64,000 bases of DNA from Lingula anatina. Lineage: Eukaryota > Brachiopoda > Lingulata > Lingulida > Lingulidae. Under the pieces are notes generated by a model. The model was not told the DNA's origin and searched no databases. It saw nothing but the letters and a program-made list of their open reading frames with translations. Positions within the stretch are counted from its first letter, which is position 1; each line of letters begins with the position of its first letter. Made by a program: the position numbers and the translations under genes. The DNA is taken from NCBI RefSeq assembly GCF_001039355.2, contig NW_019775870.1, positions 5,659-69,658 on the forward strand. The letters are read 5' to 3'. Below are positions 35,527 through 46,890 of this stretch, piece by piece.

Positions 35527-36615
35527 CTAGTTTAAAGACTTCTTATTTTTTAATGTCGTCAGCTGCCGGCATTCTCTCTTTGAGTGCCCTACTTTGTTAC
35601 AGTTGTAACAAATCACCGTACCGTCATTCGTCCAGCCAGAATTTCTTTTTGTAAAAGGCCGTGAATTGTCAAATTGGCGTTGTTTGGTGTGTGGCCGCGG
35701 GGAGGGAGTGTTATATACTCGTGTTTCTATTTTCGCCATTCTTGTTTGTAATTTTTCTAAACAGTTGGCTGTTTTGTGCATTTGTTCTAGGAGGAGTGTG
35801 TTTGTGTCAACCGCAGAGATGTCCATAGGTTCTTCCCGCCTTTCCGATTGTTGTATTTGTGCTTGATGTGCCAGCACGTTTGCGTGAGGGAAAACTATTT
35901 GTTGCTGTTGCGGCTGTTGTTGTTGTTGTTGTTGTTGTTGTTGACCGACGATTTGACGGTAAATTTCTCTACCGGAGTCTTCTTGTACGGCCCAGGTCTG
36001 GGCTTCTACCAACGTTCTCGGGCGACCCCTCACGAGAAGGTCTTCAGCTAGTCTCTTATCTAAAAGGGCTCTTATGTATGCGCGAAGAATTGTCCGTTCT
36101 GCGTCTTCGTTACGCGGAATTGGGTAGGCCCTGTTGCTGGCCTCTAAAAATCGCCGATTAAAAGTAGTTATGCTCTCATAACCCGACTGCGTTATGATTT
36201 CTAGTTCCGATTTTAATTTCTCTGGCTCGTGCGGAGAGAGAAAAGACCGTTGAATATGCTCTCTTATCGTGGGCCAGACCGTCGCATTCCTATCCGGTTG
36301 GGAATTTAAAAACCGTTCTAAATCCCTTCTCAGAGCCCCCCTCGCCGATTTGACGACTAACCTAACTACTCTCCCCGGAATATTCCGTAACGTTTCATTC
36401 AAGACATCTATTTCATCAATATAATTCCGTACCTCCGACGGGACATTTCCGTCACACGGGCTCACACCCGTGGCAGCCTCGTCTATTTTACTCTGCCTAA
36501 TAGTACGATGTTGCTTACCTTGCATGTCCGTGACTAATATCTCCAGCGTTTGAACCAGTCGGTGCATTTCCATTCCGGGCTGGATTGTGATATCTTGATT
36601 GTGTCCCTCGGCCAT
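35527..36615 (-). CDS. gag: Gag polyprotein
   Basis: 362 residues from the ATG at 36615, 85 bases inside the 5' LTR. The N-terminal and middle parts are helical and capsid-like, with a retrotransposon-gag type stretch around FNRRFLEASNRAYP. A polyglutamine tract is at about 225-240. Near the C-terminus is a single zinc knuckle of the CX2CX4HX4C type, CYNCNKVGHSKREC (from about 336), which binds genomic RNA. The frame ends KSLN-stop, and the last codons form the slippery site for pol expression. Confidence 0.93.
   Translation of the reverse strand: MAEGHNQDITIQPGMEMHRLVQTLEILVTDMQGKQHRTIRQSKIDEAATGVSPCDGNVPSEVRNYIDEIDVLNETLRNIPGRVVRLVVKSARGALRRDLERFLNSQPDRNATVWPTIREHIQRSFLSPHEPEKLKSELEIITQSGYESITTFNRRFLEASNRAYPIPRNEDAERTILRAYIRALLDKRLAEDLLVRGRPRTLVEAQTWAVQEDSGREIYRQIVGQQQQQQQQQQPQQQQIVFPHANVLAHQAQIQQSERREEPMDISAVDTNTLLLEQMHKTANCLEKLQTRMAKIETRVYNTPSPRPHTKQRQFDNSRPFTKRNSGWTNDGTVICYNCNKVGHSKRECRQLTTLKNKKSLN
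35530..35536 (-). promoter_or_regulatory. -1 ribosomal frameshift site TTTAAAC
   Basis: In the gag frame the last codons read TCT TTA AAC TAG, giving the canonical X XXY YYZ heptamer T TTA AAC directly before the stop. Slipping one base back reads CTA GAC GTG GCG, exactly the pol frame, which is open from here. This explains why pol has no ATG. I could not define a downstream stem or pseudoknot by eye. Confidence 0.88.
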
Positions 36616-36677
36616 CGTTGATAGTGTGTGCTACGTGTTCAATTCTCCCCGAATATAACTAAATCGTTTAGCGGAAT

Positions 36678-36696
36678 CGTGTGCGAGCTTTCGCCA
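36678..36696 (-). other. Candidate primer binding site
   Basis: Four bases inside the 5' LTR, the sense strand reads TGGCGAAAGCTCGCACAC. It starts with TGG, as required to pair with a tRNA CCA end. I cannot assign the tRNA, and it does not match the serine tRNA in this window beyond TGGCGA. Confidence 0.45.
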
Positions 36697-36700
36697 AATT

Positions 36701-37087
36701 TGTACTGGGTTCTTTAATATACCACCGGGTATAAAATTACTTCTAAGGGCTCTAACGCAAACGTGAAGTTCCAAGGTTCGGTACACGATTCCCGACTTGA
36801 GTTATGCTCAGAGAGAATAGCAACGCAACACCACTGTTTCGTTACAAAATCACAAACTGAATTTTATTTGGCTTCGTAGCCTTCTTTATACTTAAAACCG
36901 GCGTGCCAGACCTTTAATGTTTACGAGTTTAAAGATAAGAAGAGCGTCTAAAGATAAGAGTGATTACTGCGATAGGGTAGAGGGAAAGAGCGTCTAAAGA
37001 TAAGAGTAATTACTATGAACTAATTGAGCCGCGTGCACATGCCCGCGACTCTGATCAAAGGGAATTTAAAATATACTGGTCTGAACA
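36701..37087 (-). repeat. LTR (5' LTR in sense orientation)
   Basis: 387 bp with the same ends and the same internal duplication as 29078-29464. I found no difference between the two when comparing them by eye. Sense transcription would start within this copy. Confidence 0.95.
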
Positions 37088-40000
37088 GCATGTGTGCAGA
37101 TAAGTGCGGGTATCTATGAACGCTTGTTTATTACTTTAGCAATTGCACCAAACATATTTGGAGGTCACCACTCACTACAACATGAGGAAACATAAATTTA
37201 TTTTGCCATCTTATACTTCTCAAGAATGCTGTAATGTCTTTTGAGTTGCATTTGTCGTCACAAATTTTTGTTGGTATTTTAAGATTTCCTGTACGGCACA
37301 TGCGCGAGTGTTCAAAACAGGAAGTTAAACCTGAAATTTTCAACGTGTGATTCGGTTTCGCTTAGCGTGTATGAACGCAATACCAAATCGAATTCCTCAT
37401 GAAAAATTCGGAAAATAATGCGCATTTTTGCAACTGTAGTGTGAATGGGGTATATGGTGCTACCTACTTGCATACCGAGATTTAATTGATCTGCCCCTGC
37501 TGGGATAGTGTGTACGGGAGACAGGGAATCCATTATCAAGTGCGCATCATGTTTGATACGCAGACTAGTTAGTCAATAGGCAATAAAATGCTTATTTAAT
37601 TTTAAGTGTTTTTTTTTTTTAATGTATGAGATTAAATGGTCAACAACTCTTCATATATGAGATTCATATTTCACAGTAAAACTTTGTAAACAACTCATAG
37701 AAATATGGTAAATTCTATTTTACCACCACAGCAGCAGTTATCGCAATTATTCTGAAATTTGTGCCTGCCAATGTGACTTCCATAGATGGCAAGCCTCTGT
37801 AATAATCATTGAAGAGATTATTACAAAAAATCAAACTTAAAAAAAAAAAGAACTAACTTTGAATGTCTGAATGGACTCATTAACCATTGGTAAGTAAGGG
37901 AAAATTTTCCTTTACCGCAGGAAAATCCATTTTTTGGCCAAAATAAACAATTGTTTTCCCTTTAATAATAACACAAAATAACAAATCCATAACTATTTTA
38001 AGGAAAATGTTTATTTTATTTATATTTTATTTATTTATTTATTTATATTTTGTGGAGAAGTCAGCATTGTGAACTTCTTAATTGAATACATGAAAAATTA
38101 TATGCATTTTTGTTTTTTTTGTTTTTTTTTTCATCCAACTTTTTCTTAGTGGCAAACCAGGCTCTGCCTTGGCCTATCACTGGTATATTCATAATAATAA
38201 CTGGTAAGCTGTACAGAAATTTGAGAAATATGTTACAGCCACATAACAATATTCACGATAAAAAATATTGATATACTATTGAGGTACTAGTAAAAGAAAA
38301 TAATGTTTTAGAAATTTCAAGATAAAGTTACTATTTATAGATTTTTAGGTTCTTTGGTCTTTACTTTCCTGTTAAAAAAGACCTTTTAGTGAATATGATT
38401 CTATATGTAGCTTGCAGGTTCAGTAATGTAGCATACAATTATACTTAATTTTTTTTCTATTGCTTGTGAGCATACGTTATTTTTTTATGTTTTAGCAATG
38501 ATTGGCTAATAGTAATTTGCCAAAAGCCACGCTGATGCCAATATTATCTCTAAAACAGAGATTTTTTTACGTAAGCTTGTAAGCTTATGTCCTCCAAATA
38601 TGAGCTTAAAGGAACATTCAGTTTATTATGAGCTGTATTACTGTAGTAAATCATTATTAAGAACATTTTACATCACAATTATAATTATGATAGACTGTAA
38701 TTAGTGGTTATAATGTTTGGGTTTATATAATTAGTGGCACATTTTGTCACGGTCGGCAGTAATGTTCACCCAAAATGAATACTCATAAATCTTCTTGGAG
38801 ATCACAGGAGCACCTTATCTCCCATATGCCATGCAACTTACCAGCTATTGCAGAGGTACATGAAGGTGAGGGAGAAATGCTTAAAAGGTTAAAGACCTAG
38901 GCTTATGGAGCACAATTCAGGTTGGATTTCACATTTTCCACCTCAGAGTTGGTGCTGAATGCTTTCCTGGTAATTTAAGGTTTTTAACCTCTAGCTTGTA
39001 TTGAGGCGTGAGTGTATGAAAGCCCGACAGGTGCCATCACACCCAGTCTGTTTTGACGCAAAGGCTGTGCCAATACACTTGTACATTATATTATGGATAT
39101 TAAATACATATATCTACCTGGGTTGTAAGTTGTTCTTGAGTACCTGAATTAAAGTTTATCCATTAGGTGTAGTTATTGCACCTGATTGCACAACAGCTTA
39201 CTACTCATGTTAAATAAGGAAATATTAATAAGATATGTTAACTATTATACACTATGATCTCAGTAACTTTTTTGAAAGGAAAAGCAGCTCTGAACCCCTT
39301 AACAAAGAAAAGTACTAGTACATGATATTTGGTGGCTTACAGCAACAACTGCTATATTATAGTCAAAGTTATCTTTGTGACATGAGAGATGGTGTGTAAA
39401 AGATGAGTAGCTTAAATTATTGCTGAAATAGGTTGCTGTGCATCAAGTTATGCAATGTATCTGGGTACTATTATCATATAATGATCTATATTATAATAGC
39501 AGGTCAGCCGAAGTCTCCTTTTCACGTTTTTCTACCAAACTTCAACGATTTGTTCACAACTGACAGGTGTTAGCAATACCTTACAGCAGTGGGAAGATAG
39601 TGGCAGTAGTTTGAATTTGATAATAACTGTTAAAAGTATATTTTGAAGGCATTTTCTAGCCTTATGAATTTCACTTAGAACCAAATGACCATCTATCTAT
39701 CTAGAGACATATCTGTGAATATCTGTAAAAAATCTATCAGTCGCCCTAGTAGACTAAGAGGGTAGCAGAAGAGTTTGATTTCCACTCAGTCCCGTTTTTT
39801 CCTTTTATTTTTCATTATTATTATTATTATAAATCTATATTAATATACAATGATTATTGATAATTCTTTTTGTTAAAGTCACAAAACCTTTGGCTCAGGG
39901 CAAGTGTGGAAAGGAGACTTTCACACAGAAAATAGTGTATAAAGAGATTCAACAAATTGTGTATACTAACCTCTTATTATGGTTCAATGATTGATGAGAC

Positions 40001-43000
40001 GGGTATCAGCTAGTTGATTACTTAATTGCAGAAATTTTAAAATGATATCATTTGTTTTAATGTTTGTCAGCTATTTTATCTGTCACAAAAAGAAACTAAA
40101 TTCCTGATTTATCCTGTACCAATGATAAGGGCTTATGCATGAATATTTCCAAGAATATTTCTTTTTCTGGATATTTGGTTTGTGGTATTCATTGTGGAAG
40201 TTGGATGTGCTTACTGATACTGGTAAATCTTTAGACAATAAAAGAAATTGTTTTATGATTAACATAAATTGTATTCCTGAATTTGGGGTCTGGTATGTAT
40301 AAAACTCAATATTGACCTATGATGTCATCACCAAACATAATGATGACTGTTGACATTGCCGCTGGTTGTTTAACCAATCTGAAAAAGGGAAACTTTGTAT
40401 GACAGTAGATTTGCAGCAAGTCATGTAATTTTGAAGGACATCTACATTCAGATGTTAAATCATATATTAAACAATTATTAAATTTAGCTTTCGGTCTATA
40501 TATTTGTTGTTGTTGTTTTGCAGAAAAGTGATGTCATACTCGACTGTGCCTAGTCGTCAACCTCAGCCAATGTTGATAACTTTTTTTTTTTTTTTTTTTT
40601 TTTTTTTGAAATTAAAAAAAAATTGAAAAGCAAGGGAGAGGGAAGTCAAGATTCAGTGATGTTCATACATACTAATGGTTTAAAAATAAATGGCTTCTTT
40701 CAGGATATGGTATGACAGGATATGGTGCCAAAAGTGAGGCCAGACTGAATAAACATGACAGGTAAATATGATAATGTTTGTGTGTTTATGTGTGTGCGTG
40801 CATGAGAGCACATATGTACATGCATGTTGACGTCTGTGTTAGTGTGCTCTGAGCTGATTACCTTCTGTACGAGTTTAATCCCAAACATGGTTCAGTAACA
40901 TATTGGCAGTTTTACAAAAAGAGCAAAGAGGAAATGCAGTTTTCATTTGAGTTTCTATATCGAATGATTTAATAACGAGCATCTTAAGTGAGGAACTATT
41001 TTGATAACAGCACATTGCAGGTTGATTGAATCTAGTAATATATTGGTATATTAATGTCGTGTTTCTGCCAGCAGTTCAGTGTAGATATTTATTCACAACT
41101 CGTGAGCTTGTTCTCTTTAACTCCACCCTATCACCTACATCAATGGTAAGCAGTGATCCCTTTCAGTTATTTGCTGCTTTGAAGTGGAATAAATCAGCAA
41201 TTTGTATTATTAATTTACTTAACAGTCCTAAAGCAAATTTGTAATGTTGTGAAGTCTCCGTCTTCATTTATTGATTTTATTACATATATGAGTAATGTTC
41301 ATGCATTGCATGGATCCCTAAGCCTGCCAAACATAGCCCTAAATCTGCAATTATGGAGATGAACTGTAGGCAGTGAGAAATCTGATCACCTCTATTCATC
41401 ATTTTGCCGGGATACAAAGACTGCTCGAAAATTCAGTTCCCATTACACATTCAGAGACATAACTTTCCCAAAAGTATTAGGTATAATGAGTTAGGGAGTT
41501 CTACCTCATTGGGAGATTTACTGGGTGAATGGGAATCATCCAAGATGGCCCAAAATATCACAACTTTGCATTAAATCAAGTAAGATTTAAACCCACATTG
41601 GTTTAAATACTAATTTTATCTGTAGATTTTCTAGAAGAGCTTAAATTTATTATCAGTGAATACCTATGGATACATTGTTCATATATTATTGACAATCCTG
41701 CTGGTTTTCTGAAAATGTTGAGCTACTCTTTTGCATCCTCTTCATTCATATTTAAGGAATCTGCTAAAGGAAAATAAAACTTGAGAACAGTTCAGCAGCC
41801 AAGCAAAGAAGTGGAAAATGAGGTAAGTTTCTTCTTCCAATCCCTCATATTGTTATCCTTTACTCAGAAGTGAAAAGTCAAACATGTTATTTGTATGTTA
41901 GAAAGTTGACGGAAGTGTCAGTCTGTTTTTAGTGTATAGACACAAGACTTATGTCTGTACTCATCATGTCTCATTACTATCTCTTGTAACTGTCTATGTC
42001 ACTGGAAGTGGGAGGTCCTCCTCACATTTCTTGATATCAATAACTGGGATGCAGTGTCACTATTGTTTAAAGATGCAGGTCAGGTTAGAAAATGAACATG
42101 TTTGGATAATTTTGGAGGGGATTCTTACAGGGGTTGTTCTAAATCGTAGGCCAAAAATTCCAATTATTCCTTTTCTTCAATTAATTGTTTTTTGATAACT
42201 TTAATATTGTTTTTGATGATTTTGGAATTCATAAATGAATATGTTATAACCCTTTTGCCAAAGATTAAAAATGGACATCTCTTTTCCTTCTAACTTAATG
42301 GTGTCATATGCAGAGCTTTAAGTTACTCAGTCTATTGGTGGTGGAGGGGGGGAGGAGGTAATATTAAAACTATGATATGACTATGATAGGTGGTCTGCAC
42401 ATTTGTCAGCTTTAAATGGTGCAGTGTTAAACAATTTAAGGCTTCAATGCAGTGAGGTAATGTTAAATGAGATGGAGTGGCCTGTCTCATGAAGTAGTCT
42501 AAGTAGGTAGAGCATAGAACTGAACTTGACAAAAAAGGGTGCTCAAATCACATTTGGCAAAAAAAAAAAATGTACCTCATAAGATGATGGATACTTAAGG
42601 TAAACAATTTCAGACATCATTTAGATATCATCTCAACAACATTATTACTTGTATATCTTTCCTTAAGTAATATACCCCTTTTAATTAGGTGTTACAATAA
42701 AAGAACAAGGTTAGAGTGATGAGAACACATCTTGATATATGCCATCATAACTCACAAAGGAGAATTACCATACATGTTCAGAGTCTTTACTTTTCATGTT
42801 TATGCCACGGCACAGAATCACATGCTTTTTTCAGTCAATGTAATGGTACTTAACTATCTACTAAAGAATGTTAAAATGTTATACAGCAGATTTATACATA
42901 GCAAAATGTTGAGATAATGTTGAACTATTCTTGCTCACTGAGTGGCATATGGTGGGAAGGATGTGTTAATGGCCTGATAGGCTGTCAATAGTTAACACTT

Positions 43001-43963
43001 CAAGATTCTAGTTATGACATGTGAAACTATTCTTACATGACCATATGTTAATTCAGCTCATGTTTTACCAGTTCCATACCCGGCTTTATGTAATATCACA
43101 TTTTTTTCTGTTTGAGATATATATATAGAAAGTCATATGTTGCAGTATCTGAATGAGAAATACACTCAACTTAAGAGGAATAAAGGGAACTCAAACTATG
43201 CAAAAAATATGATAAATAGAATAAATGAAAAATATTAAAGCAAAACAGTTATGTGTCAGTACAGTTACTGAGTTATTGAAAAAGAAATGAAATGCATATT
43301 GTGTACATGGAAAATACATCATCATAGAGAGTTTTCTCATTTTTTAATGTAGGTATTTGTTGTAGACTGTATAGTCTTTTTGTTTCCTTTTAAGCTGGTA
43401 AATTTCCTTGATTTTACCTTCATTACAAGTGAATAGTAATCTACAGTAACATTTTAAAGGAAAACAGTGTTCTGCTCATGTTCATTGAGGCTTAGTGTCC
43501 TCTTTCTTAGAATAGCCCAAGAATGTAGGTGTTGCTGAGAATCTTCTCGGTGGTTAACCAGTCATTGGTCTGCCACGTTAAGACTGGCAATTGAACACTA
43601 AATGCCAGTGGAATTGTAGCTGCATGGGCCAATAAAATTTTGTAAATATGTTTTGTCTCTGGCCACTGTTTCTACGTTTGGCCAGTAGATTGTTAGTACC
43701 CTGGTATCTCAAACGGCAAGTGATCTAAAAAGATTTTGGTTCATCAGACTGAAGGATATAACCCCTTTGTAACCTTTGTGACTGTGTTCATCAGTCATTA
43801 CAATTACAGGCCTGACTAACTATACCTCATAGCTTAACTGCCATCTCCACATGATTTGACAGTTTTATTGCTGTTTTTTACGTCTAACAACATCAGCACA
43901 ACCCACCCATATTTTGCATAACTATTCCAACTTATTTTGTGTTTCAGCAGAGGCGCGCATGCA

Positions 43964-43966
<3 letters not shown>

Positions 43967-43999
<33 letters not shown>
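43967..43999. repeat. (CA)n microsatellite
   Basis: About 16 uninterrupted CA units. Confidence 0.95.
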
Positions 44000-44001
<2 letters not shown>

Positions 44002-44954
44002 AATAGGTTTTGGTTCTTCACAACCGATCAGCCTTGGGTGTTTTCTTAGAGAAAATATAGTTTTTCACCTGAGATAAATTACTATACATGCAATTTCTTT
44101 TTTTTTTTTCTGTTGATATGTCTAACATACAACTACATACTGTCATTTTTGTTTGCTAGATTAGGGGTAAAAAATAGTATATTTGAGTTTTAGTAGTTTT
44201 TTATTATCCAAATGAATCCGATGATTAAAGAATTATGCAAATGCTGCTTTACAGCAACCACTTTTCTTTTGGTTTGAAAGTTAGTTAAGTCCAGGGTTCA
44301 CTACATTATGAAGAGGAGAGGGTAAGCCCTGGAGTCTGCATTTATGTGCTGAAACACAAAATAAATCTATGTTGTTGTGCAGAATATTATTTGGTTGTGT
44401 GGAGAAATGTTATACCCGTGTATAGGCAGGCCAGAGTGGTTAACATGCTATTATGTCTTCATTCTTTTGTCACACTTTCTTTCCAGTTGTCTGTTGCTAA
44501 GCAACACAGTTTTCTTGACTTGTTATGGTTTTAGTGGCTTCTGTTGCAGTTACATCATTTGTTGGTCTTTTATTGAGGGGAATTGAGAATGCCTTTGAAA
44601 TATGTCATAGTGATAAAAGAGCTATATGGCAGGGCAAATATAAGCAATTAGAAAAACAAGTTGGTTGGGGACCTGTTTTGGAAGGTAACATGAAATTTTC
44701 TGTGAAGAGAATTCAAACCATTTCCAAGAATTATGGCAAAAGATCTGCAGACAGACTGAGATGTATTGACAACTATGGCTGTATTCAGAATAGCAGACTA
44801 ACAAGTCCACAGGTCAGATATGGCCCACTCACTTGAATATTTTCCAACGGGGAATCTAATCAGTGTCTATTAGTGGATTATGCGGCAAGCTTTTTAGTCG
44901 GTTGCCACATTTGGCCCGCAGACTAGTTAGTCCGCTGTTCTGACTGTAGCCTTT

Positions 44955-45122
44955 CAGGCCCGTAGCCAGCAATTTCAAAACGGGGGTTCTTTTTTTCAAA
45001 AAGCGGACCTTTTCCCATAAAAACTTCATGAACCTAGATCAAATTTTACACAGAGTGGACCTTTTCCCAGCAAAAGGGGCGGTTCTTTCGAACCTCCCGA
45101 ACCCCTCCTGGCTACGGGCCTG
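44955..45122. mobile_element. 168-bp foldback MITE, CAGGCCCGTAGCCAG ends
   Basis: The left end CAGGCCCGTAGCCAG is the inverse of the right end CTGGCTACGGGCCTG. CCTTT occurs directly on both sides (44950-44954 and 45123-45127), a possible 5-bp target duplication. GTGGACCTTTTCCCA-like blocks occur twice inside (about 45003 and 45056). Non-coding. Confidence 0.8.
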
Positions 45123-46514
45123 CCTTTGTAAACCATTTGCACAGGACAGCATCTAATATAGCCACACTTGCTGGCAACATTTTAAAGTGGCAATTAATGC
45201 ATTGTTGGTGCTTGTTTGTGTACAGAAGTGTATGTGTGCATGCATGTAGTATGAACCAAGCCTAGGGAGCTATATCACATCAGTGATTAACAAGATGTCA
45301 ACAAATGTCACATTTAAAATATCAAGCAGAATACCAAGGTATAAATCTTGGCATTCGTGTTTTCTTTTAACACTAGTTTGTTTAAATATAAAAAAAATAA
45401 ATTGCATATTTATAGAGCTAAGGAAGATTGCTCATTTGTTGGACTGTTTTTCTTTGGTTCTGTTTAATGGAGAGGTGTTGGAAAGGTCTGCAAACCAGAA
45501 ACTAGCACTGTGCAATAAAACTAATGGCACAGAGCAGAGTATAGAAAGGATGACCACAACCCTATCAAGGCCAATACAGCTCCTTTGATGTGCCAGCCTG
45601 TAGAAGCAATTGATTTACTGGTGAATCTCAAATTAATTTTGATTAATTCTCATCAATCACAGGGCAAATAGATTGATACCAGGAAGGAGGCAAACTGCCT
45701 GTTACTGGCCAAGTTTTCCTTTGCCCTTCTCTTATATTTCCCCAAAGTATTTTGAGGGATAAGCCATTTTTAGCCTTCTATTATGAGTGGATTAGTTGGT
45801 TGTTATATAGATTTTCTTTGGGGAAATGGTTTGATTTTTTCTGCTGGGATTTGATTAATTGAGTTTAAAAGATCATGTGTTTCTTAAATCCAGTCTGTAC
45901 ACAATGTGGAATAAATGAACTTTTTGGTATTTTTCTTAAATCAGGAGGATGAAAGATTTGCATACTTGGTTTCAGTGCACTGTTGGGATTATATCAGAAT
46001 GGCATGGTTGATAGAAATTCATGAGTTATTGACATGGGACTTACAATTAATGTCTTCCACAACATATCTGGCACCATGTTACATACCCAAGTTTTATTGA
46101 TATATTTCAAATTACCCAGATTGCTTGCATTAGGATGATGATACTTTGAACCCTTAAAAACTAGTCATAAATTGGCTGTAAGCAGAGAAAGGTATCATCA
46201 TGTATATTGACAAGTTGTGCATCCCAATGATATCCTCCATTATAGATCTGCCAAGCCTTGCCTGATGATAGCTTGTTAATCTCTGTGTGCATACATGCGA
46301 TATGGGGATTTGAAAAAGCATTCTTCTGCTGGTAATGAGCAGCCAAGTTCTGAGCTTCTTTCAAACAGTTGCACTTTGAGTGACCTTCACAGGGAAATAT
46401 CACAGAATAATTAACATAGTACCTAAGTGCTCCCACTACCTCCTAGGAGGAATAACTATTCTCTGGCAGCATTGGAAACTAACAAGTGCTTCCACTGGCA
46501 CCCAGAATTCCATT

Positions 46515-46890
46515 GAGACACTGCAAGCCTACACTGTGCATGACAGAGAGTGGTTTCATTTTAAGGTTTGGCTCTGCACAGGCAGCTACAGAGACTGGTT
46601 TCATTCCTAGCAGAAACACATACTCTGAGAGTAAGAGCCAGCTACAGAAACTGGTTTCATATGTAGCTGACACACAGCACAGCCAACTACAGAGAGTGGT
46701 TTCATTTTTAGCTGACACACTTGCACAAGCAGCTCAGCTATAGAGACTGGTTTCATTTCTAAATGACAGGCTGCACAGCCAACTACAGAGACTGGTTTCA
46801 TTTCTAGCAGAGATATATAAAAGCGTGTCACAGAGCCTCTAGGTTCCATATTTTGCCGAGACACTGCACAGACAGCTACAGAAGGTGGTC
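46515..46890. repeat. Minisatellite, ~55-60 bp units
   Basis: About six to seven units built around CAGCTACAGAGACTGGTTTC followed by ATTTCTAGCTGACACACTG, with variable spacing. Open frames on both strands across it are by-products of the repeat. Confidence 0.85.

Larger units (their letters stand above)
29078..37087 (-). mobile_element. Ty3/gypsy-type LTR retrotransposon with env
   Basis: 8010 bp, transcribed on the minus strand: LTR, 85-base leader, gag, pol, env-like gene, a 607-bp 3' region and the second LTR. The 4-bp target duplication GCAT flanks it (29074-29077 and 37088-37091), and the empty site is preserved in the homologous repeat at 5119-5673. The pol order protease, RT, RNase H, integrase identifies Ty3/gypsy (Metaviridae-type). 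The LTRs appear identical by eye and all three frames are open, so the insertion is young. A third, env-like gene with a fusion-protein-like cleavage site makes it comparable in layout to insect errantiviruses, but the host here is probably not an insect. Confidence 0.96.
28887..37452 (+). mobile_element. Second 555-bp repeat copy, split by LTR element
   Basis: The left part 28887-29077 and the right part 37088-37452 together align to the intact copy at 5119-5673, in the same orientation. The ends are TACCCCATTCACC and GTGAATGGGGTA with TAT on both outer flanks (28884-28886 and 37453-37455), suggesting a 3-bp target duplication. The LTR retrotransposon entered at a GCAT. Confidence 0.9.

Noticed and set aside
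44525..44836. 103-codon frame with a hydrophobic start
   Set aside because: No recognisable family, no acceptor or donor support, and located in otherwise non-coding AT-rich DNA. It remains a weak possibility for an upstream exon.
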